From Chloroflexota bacterium (GTDB lineage: Bacteria > Chloroflexota > Anaerolineae > B4-G1), in contig JAAEPW010000774.1 in NCBI GenBank assembly GCA_024232355.1, positions 1 to 9,849 of the forward strand: a stretch of DNA of 9,849 nucleotides, in the 5' to 3' direction. The translations under genes were made by a program, and so were the position numbers. Shown here one piece after another: positions 1 to 7,216 of the stretch. Within the stretch, counting starts at the first letter, position 1, and every line of letters starts with the position of its first letter. A model generated the notes under the pieces. The model saw only the letters and a list, made by a program, of their open reading frames with translations, had not been told where the DNA came from and did no database searches.

Positions 1-156
1 ACGGTGAGTGATTTGACCATTGATAATGATGAATTGCCCCACTGGGAACTAAATGACAGCGATTTCGCCTTGCCAAGCGAGCAGGGAAGTTCATTTTTAG
101 CGAGCTACGCACCACACAAGTGCCATAATGAGAATTGCTGCCCAAATCTGCGTTGA
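1..156 (+). CDS. C-terminal fragment of an unidentified protein (5' end outside window)
   Basis: Frame 1 is open from the first base of the window to a TGA at 154-156, giving about 51 residues without an internal start that has a ribosome binding site, so it is read as the tail of a gene that begins upstream. The peptide is acidic and hydrophilic at first (DNDELPHWELNDSDF) and ends in a Cys/His-rich tail (HKCHNENCC). I do not recognise the family. The gene would converge on the hybrid kinase, with 46 bp between the two stops. The other frames of this stretch contain stops, but an open frame of this length can also occur by chance, so the call is tentative. Confidence 0.35.
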   Translation, partial: TVSDLTIDNDELPHWELNDSDFALPSEQGSSFLASYAPHKCHNENCCPNLR

Positions 157-202
157 TCTACATTCTATTGGAAAACTTGGTTCTCTAAAATTCACAGGCC
201 GT

Positions 203-1789
203 TTATTGTTTCAGTGCGTGTGCTACTGCCAAAGCTAGTTGTTCTAGACTCAACGGTTTTCTCAGCCAATCCACCACACCTACTGATTTTAATTCGTCAC
301 GACTGGCTTCCTGTTGGTAGTCGGTCAATATCACTACCCGTATGGATGGATTGCTCTGCTTTAACTTGCGACACAGTTCCATCCCTTCCATTACTGGATC
401 ATACAGTATCAACATAGCCTCATCGCTGTGCTGCTCAATAAAGGCCAATGCATCTTGACCATTGGTCGCTGTCAAGGCGCAATAATTCAGTACCTTGAGA
501 GAATCTACCAAAGCTTGACGTACGAGTGAATTATCTTCCATCACCAGGATGGTTTCGCCATTTCCTTGGATGGGTGGAGCCATCTCCCGAGGTGAGGGAG
601 CAGATAGTGGCGCGGGCAACGCGGGTAAATAGATGGCAAAAGTTGTTCCCTCACCTACTTTTGTGCTTACGTCAATGAAACCCATATGTTGCTTGACGAT
701 GCCATACACTTGGGCCAGTCCTAGACCGCTACCCATTGGCGCTCTGGTGGTGAAAAAGGGTTCATAGAGATGTGCCAACACCTCAGGCGTAATACCCGTT
801 CCATTGTCCGAAATTGCCACTCGCGCCCACTCGCCTGGCTCCATTTCTGGGACCGGTGTATCTTGACCACTCTCAATTTGCACCCGCGTCAATTCGATGT
901 GTAATTCTCCTCCCTCTGGCATCGCGTCCCGTGCATTGAGCGCCAGGTTTATGAGTGTCTGTTGCAAACGGTCGGGGTCAGCGTTCACCGAGATATGGGA
1001 AACATCACAACTAGTGTGGATGTAAATGTCATCTGGCAGCATATGCTGTAACAGATTTTTCATCTCTGTTATAAACAGAATCATGTTTACGTCCTGCCTC
1101 CACATCAAGCTCCTGCGGCCAAAGTCTAGGATTTGTTGTGTGAGACGGGCCGCACGATGGCCTTCCTGACGAATGGCAATCAATCGCTCTTGGTCATCGG
1201 GTTGGAGAGGAGATGAGCGGAGCATTACCTCGGAAGTGAGGATGATGGATGCCATAACATTGTTGAATTCGTGAGCAATGCCGGCCGACAGTTGTCCCAC
1301 GGCAGCTAGTCGTTCTTGTTGTATCAACTGTTGTTGAGTCGTCTCCAACTCGGCTAACGTTTTTTCCAACCGGCGGTTTATCTTCCGCAGCGCCATCATA
1401 TCGTCAAAACGGGCCATAGCGATGGTAATCGCCCGCGTCATTGCGCCCACGTCTGGTGGTTTGACCAAGTAAGCGCCCGCACCAGCCGCGCTGGCCTCTG
1501 CAACTAGCTCTTTTGTTTCATAAGCTGTCAGCATCACCACTGGTGTGGGGCACTGGTCCCAATTTTCCGCAATCAACTGCGTGGCCTCAATACCATCCAC
1601 ACCGGGCATCTCAATATCCATCAAAACTACATCAGGTCGTAAGGATTGCGCCATTTCAAAAGCTTCAAGCCCGTCACCAGCTTCTCCGACGACGGTATAG
1701 GCCATCCCTTCCAGCAATTCTTTGATCATTTCGCCGGACAGGTAATCATCCTCTGCGATTAACACGCGCACGTTTCGATGACTCGCCAT
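203..1789 (-). CDS. Hybrid histidine kinase with two receiver domains (REC-HisKA-HATPase-REC)
   Basis: Soluble 528-residue two-component protein with no membrane segment. The N-terminal receiver (residues ~7-125) has the acidic pair EDD, phospho-acceptor D58 in LMDIEMP, T88 and K110. A coiled coil (~130-160) leads to a HisKA dimerisation domain with H173 in GIAHEFNN. The ATPase domain shows the N box (N281/N285 to D288), G1 box DNGTG (328-332), F box EPFFTT (343-348) and G2 box GSGLGLA (353-359). A Pro-rich linker (~390-408) precedes a second receiver (~413-528) with D464, T489 and K511 kept, although the usual MP after the Asp has become ME. All phosphotransfer residues appear intact. The start has a GGAGG element ~10 nt upstream. 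The gene follows the sensor kinase by 27 bp and is probably co-transcribed with it. The N-terminal receiver probably takes phosphate from a partner and gates the kinase; this role is inferred. There is no DNA-binding or enzymatic output domain. Confidence 0.93.
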   Translation of the reverse strand: MASHRNVRVLIAEDDYLSGEMIKELLEGMAYTVVGEAGDGLEAFEMAQSLRPDVVLMDIEMPGVDGIEATQLIAENWDQCPTPVVMLTAYETKELVAEASAAGAGAYLVKPPDVGAMTRAITIAMARFDDMMALRKINRRLEKTLAELETTQQQLIQQERLAAVGQLSAGIAHEFNNVMASIILTSEVMLRSSPLQPDDQERLIAIRQEGHRAARLTQQILDFGRRSLMWRQDVNMILFITEMKNLLQHMLPDDIYIHTSCDVSHISVNADPDRLQQTLINLALNARDAMPEGGELHIELTRVQIESGQDTPVPEMEPGEWARVAISDNGTGITPEVLAHLYEPFFTTRAPMGSGLGLAQVYGIVKQHMGFIDVSTKVGEGTTFAIYLPALPAPLSAPSPREMAPPIQGNGETILVMEDNSLVRQALVDSLKVLNYCALTATNGQDALAFIEQHSDEAMLILYDPVMEGMELCRKLKQSNPSIRVVILTDYQQEASRDELKSVGVVDWLRKPLSLEQLALAVAHALKQ

Positions 1790-1816
1790 TCACCTTTCCT
1801 CCCTGATATTACAACC

Positions 1817-3574
1817 CTATACCTTGGCTTTAAACTGAATTACGGCCACAGCGCCGTCATCGTTACGCAACGATAGCTCTCCGTGCAAGCTTTTGCGCAC
1901 GATATTCTGTATCATGTCAAATCCCACCTTGTGATGCTCAAATTGCAACACGTCTTGAGGGTAACCCGGTCCATTGTCTCGAAACTCGCAGTGTACTGTA
2001 CCATCGTCAAACGTGATTTGAAACACAATGTGTATCTCCTCGCGCTCTTCTTTTCCGAAAGCATACTTGACTGCATTGATGGCTAGTTCGTTGATCACCA
2101 ATGCCAGATTATGCGCTTGATCTGACGTTACACGAACCAAAGAATGAGACACGTCCACCAACACACACTTGTCGTACGAAAACGCCCGCAGGGTAGCATT
2201 GATAACCGCGGTGGCTAAATCACTCAACTGCAACGGTGCCCATCCTGATGCAGACAGCATATCGTGTACCGTTGATAAACCCCGCACCCGGACAATCAAG
2301 TTGTCCATAGTTGCTTGATATGTTTCTCGGTTCTCTACCTTGGCGCGACGCCGTGCGGCGTAAAGCATACCAATGATGCCGGTCAGGTTATTCTTGACAC
2401 GGTGATTGACCTCGCGCAGCAATATGGCCCTTGTCTCGGCATCCCGTCGTGTCTGGTCGTACAACTGGGTGTTTTCGATGGCCATCGCCGCCGCTGCGGC
2501 CAGTGGTTTGAGCAATTTTACGTCTGCCAGATTGAAATGGTTTGCCTTTGTGTCCACTGCCTGCAACACACCGATCACTTTTTGTCCGGCTTGCAAGGGG
2601 ACAGTGAGGATGGAGCGCAAGTCCATCCCGGCTCGTTGAGCCACACCGTCAAAATAACGCTCGTCGGTCTGTGCATCCGACACGAGCAAACTTTCGCTGT
2701 TCTGCACCACCCACCCAGCCAGCCCTTCGCCTGGCGACAACTGGTGACCGCGCACCCGCTCCCCTTGAGAACCGGTAGCCTGCTGGCAGACCAGGTTGTC
2801 CATCTCTGCATCGACCAACCAAATAGAACATGCAGATACATCCAACAATTGGCGCACTTCTTCCAGAACGATGACCAACATCTGTTCTTGATCAAGCGTA
2901 GAAATCAATGCGCGACTCGCACTGTTGAGCATGGCGAGTTCCTTGTTGCGCCGCCACAAGGTCTCCTCCATCATTTTGTGCCCCGTAATGTCTCGATTGC
3001 TGACGTGCTTGCCGAGCCAGTTACCGTCGTCATCGTATATCGACTGGCAAATGTGGCCAATCCAACGCATTTGGCCGTCGCGAGTGAAAATACGAAAGTC
3101 CACAGGAAGTGTCGCGCTATCCTCAAGCTCTTCCTCCATATGACCAATAACTATCGCCAGGTCATCGGGATGGACGATCTTTTCCAGTAATTTTGGGTCA
3201 TGCACAAATTCAGCGTCGCGATATCCAGTGATACGTTTGCACGACGGAGAAACATAGATCAAGTTTCCCTCGGGGCTAAACCAATACTCCCAGGCGTAGG
3301 TAAAGTCTGCCATAGTACGGAATCGCTCTTGATTTTCTCGAATTGTCTCTTCCAACTGTTCGCGCCTGGCTATAATTCCGGACACAAGTATGCCAAAAGT
3401 AAGGAAACAGATCATTGTGAGCGATCGAGCGAAAAGCTTGTGAGTGGGCATGTCGGCAATCAACGATTCCAGCAATATCCCTTTGGAAAAGAAAAAATCT
3501 AGAATAGCATCGGCTATCCAAAAGAACAATCCAAATCCAAGCGAAATGACAATAACCTTGTACCTATCCTTCAT
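1817..3574 (-). CDS. Membrane sensor histidine kinase, PAS-GAF-HisKA_2 type
   Basis: 585 residues. Two hydrophobic helices (~7-29 and ~51-69) enclose a loop of only about 20 residues, so sensing is probably cytoplasmic or within the membrane. A PAS domain with its C-terminal PAC part follows (~85-200; ITGYRDAEF, HPDDL, RDGQMRWIGH, NRDITGHK), then a GAF domain (~225-370; SPGEGLAGWV, ILTVPL, VIGVLQAVD). The kinase core is of the HisKA_2 kind: H391 lies in EVNHRVKNNL. The ATPase domain has the N box NELAINAVKYAF (495-506) and G1 DNGPG (533-537). The position of the G2 box reads VGFDMIQNIV, diverged from the glycine-rich form, as happens in this subfamily. The start at 3574 has GAGG about 8 nt upstream; another ATG 5 nt earlier is out of frame and stops at once. 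It is the first gene of the operon with the REC-kinase-REC protein, its likely phosphotransfer partner (inference from order and spacing). The ligand cannot be told from sequence. Confidence 0.93.
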   Translation of the reverse strand: MKDRYKVIVISLGFGLFFWIADAILDFFFSKGILLESLIADMPTHKLFARSLTMICFLTFGILVSGIIARREQLEETIRENQERFRTMADFTYAWEYWFSPEGNLIYVSPSCKRITGYRDAEFVHDPKLLEKIVHPDDLAIVIGHMEEELEDSATLPVDFRIFTRDGQMRWIGHICQSIYDDDGNWLGKHVSNRDITGHKMMEETLWRRNKELAMLNSASRALISTLDQEQMLVIVLEEVRQLLDVSACSIWLVDAEMDNLVCQQATGSQGERVRGHQLSPGEGLAGWVVQNSESLLVSDAQTDERYFDGVAQRAGMDLRSILTVPLQAGQKVIGVLQAVDTKANHFNLADVKLLKPLAAAAAMAIENTQLYDQTRRDAETRAILLREVNHRVKNNLTGIIGMLYAARRRAKVENRETYQATMDNLIVRVRGLSTVHDMLSASGWAPLQLSDLATAVINATLRAFSYDKCVLVDVSHSLVRVTSDQAHNLALVINELAINAVKYAFGKEEREEIHIVFQITFDDGTVHCEFRDNGPGYPQDVLQFEHHKVGFDMIQNIVRKSLHGELSLRNDDGAVAVIQFKAKV

Positions 3575-3630
3575 AGCATTTCCTCAACTCTTTCCAGGCC
3601 ACGCGAAATTGGATCGATGGGTCTATAGTT

Positions 3631-3659
3631 ATGATACACTTGGTGACTAAAGTTGGCAA
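3631..3659 (-). promoter_or_regulatory. Sigma70-type promoter of the sensor kinase operon
   Basis: On the minus strand TTGCCA (3659-3654) and TATCAT (3636-3631) are separated by exactly 17 bp; each hexamer matches the consensus in five of six positions. Transcription would start near 3624, giving a leader of about 50 nt before the ATG at 3574. No experimental support; called by eye. Confidence 0.6.
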
Positions 3660-3664
3660 ATCAG

Positions 3665-3692
3665 AACCTCTGTCCACAAAGTGACAGAGGTT
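3665..3692. repeat. Perfect 10-bp inverted repeat upstream of the kinase promoter
   Basis: AACCTCTGTC (3665-3674) and GACAGAGGTT (3683-3692) are exact reverse complements around an 8-nt loop. The repeat ends 6 bp upstream of the -35 box of the sensor kinase promoter and lies 115 bp beyond the stop of the pentapeptide gene. No T-run follows on either strand, so it is a poor intrinsic terminator. It could be a regulator binding site or a terminator without a U-tract for the pentapeptide gene; the sequence does not decide. Confidence 0.6.
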
Positions 3693-3806
3693 CATCGAGG
3701 CAATTTAGGTGCTGTTCAAAAATAGTAGATGGAGATCAGCCCCATTGATATGCAATTGCACAAGGAGCGACGTTTGCTCAAGTGCAGAGGCTGGCGTATT
3801 TTAAGC

Positions 3807-4517
3807 CTACGAGTTGTGTTTTGTGCCATCGGGCAGTGTTGCGCCCTTTAACGATGCTGCCTTGGCGAGTTGTTCATCTGTCACAGTCGCTCCCGCCAAA
3901 ACAGTCCCGACCAGATCGGATTTACTCAAGTTGACCTTGCTTAGATTGGCCCCACTTAGATCAGCGCCGCCCAGCTTGGCCCCGCGCAGGTTTGCCCCGA
4001 TCAAGTCAGCCTGACACTGATTGGTCCATCGCATATCGGCTCGACGCATATCGGTTTCGCCTAGTTTGGCCCCTTGAAGATTGACACCAATCAATGTAGC
4101 TTTGCTCGCATTGGACCAGCGTAGGTCCACTTCGCTAAGGTCAGCTCCATCTAACTTGGCCTTGATTAATTTGGCTCCAACTAGACTGGATTTGCTCAAT
4201 TTGGCTCCGGATAGATTGGCTCCGTTCAGGTTGACTCGGCGCAAATCGGCTCCGCTTAAATTGGCTTCGCTCAAGTCAGCGCTGTATAGATTCGCATCAC
4301 TCAAGTCTGCCTCTCTCAAATCAGCGTTGGTCAATTTGGCCCCCATCAGGTCTGCCCCACCCAAGTCGGCTTGGAGCAGTTTGGCTTTGCTTAGGTGCGC
4401 TTGGAGCAAATTGACCCCACGTAGGTCAACCTTGGACAAATCGGCTCCGCGCAGGTCTGCCCCATGAAAATCGCGTTCTCCGGCTTTGTATCTTGTAAGC
4501 AGTTCTTGTGCATCCAT
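3807..4517 (-). CDS. Pentapeptide-repeat protein
   Basis: About 236 residues from the preferred start. After a short helical N-terminus (MDAQELLTRYKAGERDF) almost the whole protein consists of tandem A(D/N)LxX repeats (GADLRGADLS, SEANLSGADL and many more), which fold as a right-handed quadrilateral beta helix in this family. A C-terminal cap, VTDEQLAKAASLKGATLPDG, is common in such proteins. Start choice: the same frame is open to an ATG at 4625, but a good promoter lies inside that extension (-10 at 4602-4597), while the ATG at 4517 has AGGGAG about 10 nt upstream and begins with the N-terminus usual for the family. No signal peptide or catalytic residues are visible. Some family members mimic DNA and protect gyrase, but nothing here links this one to a partner. 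It is divergent from the methyltransferase and followed by ~115 bp of empty sequence up to the inverted repeat at 3665-3692. Confidence 0.9.
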   Translation of the reverse strand: MDAQELLTRYKAGERDFHGADLRGADLSKVDLRGVNLLQAHLSKAKLLQADLGGADLMGAKLTNADLREADLSDANLYSADLSEANLSGADLRRVNLNGANLSGAKLSKSSLVGAKLIKAKLDGADLSEVDLRWSNASKATLIGVNLQGAKLGETDMRRADMRWTNQCQADLIGANLRGAKLGGADLSGANLSKVNLSKSDLVGTVLAGATVTDEQLAKAASLKGATLPDGTKHNS

Positions 4518-4596
4518 TCTTTGTTTCTCCCTATGGTATAATATTTTATCAGATCGACACGTTTTTCTATAGCGTATCTCGATTGTGTCCGACGCC

Positions 4597-4624
4597 ATTA
4601 TAGCCAGAGTCTGCATTTTGTCCA
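4597..4624 (-). promoter_or_regulatory. Promoter of the pentapeptide-repeat gene
   Basis: On the minus strand TGGACA (4624-4619) and a consensus TATAAT (4602-4597) are separated by 16 bp. Transcription would start near 4590 and leave a leader of about 70 nt before the ATG at 4517. The location of this promoter is the main argument against the upstream ATG at 4625. A second AT-rich stretch nearer the gene (4537-4548) could hold a weaker -10. Confidence 0.55.
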
Positions 4625-4672
4625 ATGCTGCTAATCAAATCGATCGAGACTTTGTGGATTGGCAGGATTTGA

Positions 4673-4678
4673 TATAAT
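4673..4678 (+). promoter_or_regulatory. -10 box of the methyltransferase gene
   Basis: A perfect TATAAT lies 17 nt upstream of the ATG at 4696, giving a very short leader of about 11 nt. The -35 is weak (TTTGTG at 4651-4656 with 16 bp, or TTGTGG at 4652-4657 with 15 bp). Together with the minus-strand promoter at 4597-4624 this makes a compact divergent promoter region. Confidence 0.45.
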
Positions 4679-4695
4679 AACATTTAGGTTGGAAA

Positions 4696-5343
4696 ATGAT
4701 CAAGATAATTAATCGCCTTTTCCGTTTGTTATATAACGAATTTGCTTGGACCTATGATCTGGTAGCTTGGGGCGTGTCATTTGGGCAATGGATCGCATGG
4801 GGAAGCTCGGCGATTTCGCACCTTCGAGGCCAGCGGGTATTGGAGTTGGCTCATGGGCCCGGACATCTGTTGGTCGCGATGGCAGAACGAGGTTTGGATC
4901 CAGTGGGGCTTGATCTCTCGCCGCATATGGGGCGACTGGCGCGACGACGATTGAGGCAGGCGGATCTGGCCGTCCGATCAGGTTTGCGGCAAGTCGTACC
5001 GCTTGTCCAAGCTCGCGCCCAAATGATCCCTTTGTGTGACCAGTGTGTGGATAGTGTCGTTGTTACCTTTCCCACAGAGTTCATTTTTGATCTGGATACG
5101 TTACGGGAAATTGCTCGTGTGTTGTGTCCTGGTGGGCGATTGGTTATTGTTGCCTGGGCCCGTTTGAGTGGACGTGATCCCCTAACATATTTTGTCAGGT
5201 GGCTTTACCGAGTGACAGGACAAAGTGAACCACCTCCCGGCCTGGGAGAAAAGTTGTTGAAGGCGGTTGGTTTTGCCCCACAAGTTGTTTGGGAACGCAT
5301 TGGGCGCAACAAAGTGATGCTGATTGTTGCGGACAAGCAATGA
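4696..5343 (+). CDS. Class I SAM-dependent methyltransferase
   Basis: 215 residues, about the size of a minimal single-domain methyltransferase of the UbiE/Methyltransf_11 kind. Motif I is VLELAHGPGHL (48-58), the SAM-binding glycine loop; the acidic ribose-binding position lies in GLDLS (71-75). Motif IV is in VDSVVVTFPTEFI (118-130) and the post-motif LCPGGRLVIV is at 143-152. The N-terminus (INRLFRLLYNEFAWTYD) is an amphipathic helix typical of such enzymes acting on small molecules or lipids. The acceptor cannot be told from sequence. The Shine-Dalgarno is weak (AGG at 4686-4688), consistent with the very short leader. Transcribed alone; it converges on the 168-residue unknown gene with 39 bp between stops. 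Confidence 0.88.
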   Translation: MIKIINRLFRLLYNEFAWTYDLVAWGVSFGQWIAWGSSAISHLRGQRVLELAHGPGHLLVAMAERGLDPVGLDLSPHMGRLARRRLRQADLAVRSGLRQVVPLVQARAQMIPLCDQCVDSVVVTFPTEFIFDLDTLREIARVLCPGGRLVIVAWARLSGRDPLTYFVRWLYRVTGQSEPPPGLGEKLLKAVGFAPQVVWERIGRNKVMLIVADKQ

Positions 5344-5382
5344 CCCTGTTGACAATCTGTGGCACTAAATGCCGCACTAGCA

Positions 5383-5889
5383 TTACACAGGATGATAGAA
5401 CAACAGGTTCGAGCGGCCTAGCAACAAAAGTTCAGCCTCGCGGACAAAAGGTATGGAGAGTTCAACAAAGGGAAAGATATGTGCATCGATGATCGGTAGT
5501 AGGTCACCAGGGACAACGCCAAGAAAGTCACCTATCCTGGCTTCACTAGGCATAGGAAAGTGCCCTCGACAAACAGCAACCGGCGTATAGATCATCAACT
5601 GTTCCTGGCGCTGGAATGTGCTGATTGAAGCGCGTGATTCTTCCGAGGCCAGGTAGAGAAGCACGATTTGGGATTTCATGATGACGACATGGGGGCGGGA
5701 AATGCCTTTCAAGGGGCTTCCTGGCGTCAGGGGTGATAGCTGAACGTCGTAGAACGAAAGACTTTGGCGGGCAGGATCGTTGATAAAGTTGCCTGCTGGC
5801 CCTACCGTCTCCAGTTGTCCGGTGAACTGGAAATGAGTGGTGAGAATCTGAACATCGTGACGTTGGGATGGAGGTGCTTTGAGTCCCAT
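5383..5889 (-). CDS. Conserved-looking protein of unknown function with two similar halves
   Basis: 168 residues, no signal peptide, no membrane helix of convincing length, no catalytic motif I recognise. Residues ~18-80 and ~100-166 appear to be two copies of one beta-rich unit: a short strand with Gly (FTGQLE / CRGHFP), then a D/F-containing segment (NFINDP / IGDFLG), an Asp-containing strand (FYDVQLSPL / IIDAHIFPF) and a closing hydrophobic strand (VVIMKSQIVLLY / LLLLGRSNLLFY). The start has a strong AAAGGAG element about 8 nt upstream of the ATG, supporting a real gene. It starts only 42 bp from tRNA-His on the opposite strand, so its promoter must overlap that of the tRNA; I see no clear -35 for it. 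The family could not be named; similar small beta-rich proteins are common in Chloroflexota (inference). Confidence 0.75.
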   Translation of the reverse strand: MGLKAPPSQRHDVQILTTHFQFTGQLETVGPAGNFINDPARQSLSFYDVQLSPLTPGSPLKGISRPHVVIMKSQIVLLYLASEESRASISTFQRQEQLMIYTPVAVCRGHFPMPSEARIGDFLGVVPGDLLPIIDAHIFPFVELSIPFVREAELLLLGRSNLLFYHPV

Positions 5890-5892
5890 AAT

Positions 5893-5921
5893 TTGCTCCT
5901 TTATGTGCTTTGTGGTACAAT
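5893..5921 (+). promoter_or_regulatory. Promoter of the tRNA-His/tRNA-Arg unit
   Basis: TTGCTC (5893-5898) and TACAAT (5916-5921) are separated by 17 bp. A start near 5928 would lie just 4-5 nt before the mature tRNA-His. The box lies immediately upstream of the divergent 168-residue gene and includes its Shine-Dalgarno region on the other strand. Confidence 0.5.
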
Positions 5922-5931
5922 AGCGCCGCTT

Positions 5932-6008
5932 GGTGGGTGTGGCCTAATGGTTAAGGCACCTGGTTGTGGCCCAGGAAATTGTGGGTTCGAATCCCATCAC
6001 TCACCCCA
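5932..6008 (+). tRNA. tRNA-His (anticodon GTG)
   Basis: Full cloverleaf. Acceptor GTGGGTG (5933-5939) pairs with CACTCAC (5998-6004); the preceding G at 5932 is the G-1 that pairs with C73 (6005), the identity mark of histidine tRNA. The D-loop contains GG. The anticodon stem CCTGG/CCAGG encloses the loop TTGTGGC with anticodon GTG. The T arm is GTGGG-TTCGAAT-CCCAT. The 3' CCA is encoded (6006-6008). First gene of a two-tRNA unit. Confidence 0.97.
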
Positions 6009-6017
6009 GGTTCATGT

Positions 6018-6039
6018 AGGCCGGATTCCAATCCGGCCT
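6018..6039. repeat. 10-bp palindrome between the two tRNA genes
   Basis: AGGCCGGATT (6018-6027) and AATCCGGCCT (6030-6039) are perfect reverse complements around 2 bases, so the RNA would form about 7-8 bp with a 6-nt loop. It is followed by TTAAAAGTCTT rather than a clean T-run. It may be a partial terminator or a processing hairpin for tRNA-His. Confidence 0.5.
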
Positions 6040-6071
6040 TAAAAGTCTTACGGGCCTATTATACACCAATT

Positions 6072-6145
6072 GCCCCCGTAGCTCAATTGGACAGAGCGTC
6101 GGACTTCGAATCCGCAGGTTGCGCGTTCGAATCGCGCCGGGGGCA
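6072..6145 (+). tRNA. tRNA-Arg (anticodon TCG)
   Basis: Acceptor GCCCCCG (6072-6078) pairs with CGGGGGC (6138-6144), discriminator A at 6145. D stem GCTC/GAGC with GG in the loop; anticodon arm TCGGA-CTTCGAA-TCCGC with anticodon TCG (reads CGA); T arm GCGCG-TTCGAAT-CGCGC. The 27-43 pair is a T/C mismatch. The 3' CCA is not encoded (next bases are CCT), unlike in tRNA-His, so a CCA-adding enzyme is needed. A -10-like TATTAT at 6058-6063 might give it its own promoter, but no -35 is convincing. Confidence 0.95.
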
Positions 6146-6176
6146 CCTGAAAAGCTTTTGTGGTATACCACGTGAG

Positions 6177-6216
6177 AGAGGGTGTGGGTAGTGATTACCC
6201 ACACCCTCTGTTTTTG
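6177..6216 (+). terminator. Intrinsic terminator of the tRNA unit
   Basis: A perfect 14-bp stem (6177-6190 with 6196-6209) and a 5-nt loop are followed by GTTTTTG. It lies 32 nt after tRNA-Arg. On the other strand the same hairpin lies just past the stop of the dipeptidase remnant (6228), where it lacks a U-tract, but it may still end transcription there. A separate 12-bp palindrome GTGGTATACCAC (6160-6171) lies between the tRNA and the stem. Confidence 0.88.
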
Positions 6217-7207
6217 TTGTGACAGGGTCAAGGAGCAGGTTCCTCCAGCAAAGCGGTAATGTATTTGATGCAGGTGACAAAGTCGGTGATATAGATGTGT
6301 TCGTCGGGGGCGTGGACGCGGGAACCTGCGTACCCCACGTCAGCGGTTACCATCGGCACGCCGAATTGGCTGCATAGGATGTGTATTAGCCTTGTACCGT
6401 TCATAATCGGGATGAGTGTGGGGAGTGATCGTAGATGCGTTCAGCGGTACATGCTGCCGTCTGGACAAAGGGATGTGTAGGATCTCCTGTCGAGGGGTGC
6501 TCACCATCAGAAATGATTTCAATGTCACTAAAGCCTTCAGCATCGAGATGAGCGCGTAGCAATGACAAGCAAGATCCGTGCTGGGTCTCGGTCAGGCACG
6601 AGGCGAAAATCGAACTTGGCGGATGCCTCGCAAAAGCCGGGGATAAGCACCCGCTCGTCGGGCGTTTGAAAGTATTCAATACCCACACCAGATGTCAAGC
6701 CGGGTTGCCGACGATGTCAGCGAGGGCTGAGTGCAGGTCGCGACTTCACGGATACACAGTTCAATATACAGCAATCCCTTGCAGTTCAGGGAAATCTCGT
6801 ACCGTCCACGGATGTTTTTACCCCCAGCTTCCCACACGCAGCCGTAGGCTTGTTTTAGCAAATCCTCGTATTGCGCCACGAATTGTCCCAGGTACAGACT
6901 ACCGACCTCTTCTTCTCCCTCGATCTCCCATACGATGTTCACGGGCAGTGTGTCTCAATGTGCCAAGTTTGCTTCTAACGCGCAGATCCACGAGACAATA
7001 GCACCCTTGTTGTCAGCAGTGCCTCGGGCGTACAGTTTGCCTCACGTTCTGCTGGTTCGAAAGGAGGTGTGTCCACTCGTCAAGTGGGTCTACTGGCTGG
7101 ACGCCATAGTGGTTGTAGAGCAGCAGGGTGCACTGACTATTCCCAGATAGTTGTCCTAGAACGACTGGTGCACCATCGGTCGGCACAATTGTGACATCAA
7201 GACCAAT

Positions 7208-7216
7208 GTCGCTCAA
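7208..7216. repeat. Left copy of the 9-bp target duplication
   Basis: GTCGCTCAA, identical to 7366-7374 on the other side of the inverted-repeat element. On the coding strand the 9 bp encode Leu-Ser-Asp of the dipeptidase. Confidence 0.85.

Noticed and set aside
2315..3190. 291-codon plus-strand open frame
   Set aside because: Lies fully antisense to the well-supported PAS-GAF-HisKA_2 kinase; Cys/His-rich composition with no recognisable domain and no ribosome binding site.
3751..3760. 10-bp palindrome TGCAATTGCA in the region after the pentapeptide gene
   Set aside because: Short AT-centred palindromes of this size occur by chance and nothing nearby supports a function.
3814..4467. Plus-strand open frames across the pentapeptide gene
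   Set aside because: Repetitive Leu/Ala/Pro/Ser peptides that are the mirror of the tandem pentapeptide codons, not genes.
4518..4625. N-terminal extension of the pentapeptide protein to the ATG at 4625
   Set aside because: Contains the likely promoter, does not look like the family N-terminus and has a weaker initiation context than 4517.
5361..5378. Short hairpin GTGGCA-CTAAA-TGCCGC between the convergent methyltransferase and unknown gene
   Set aside because: Only 6 bp with a wobble pair and no T-run on either strand; too weak to call a terminator.
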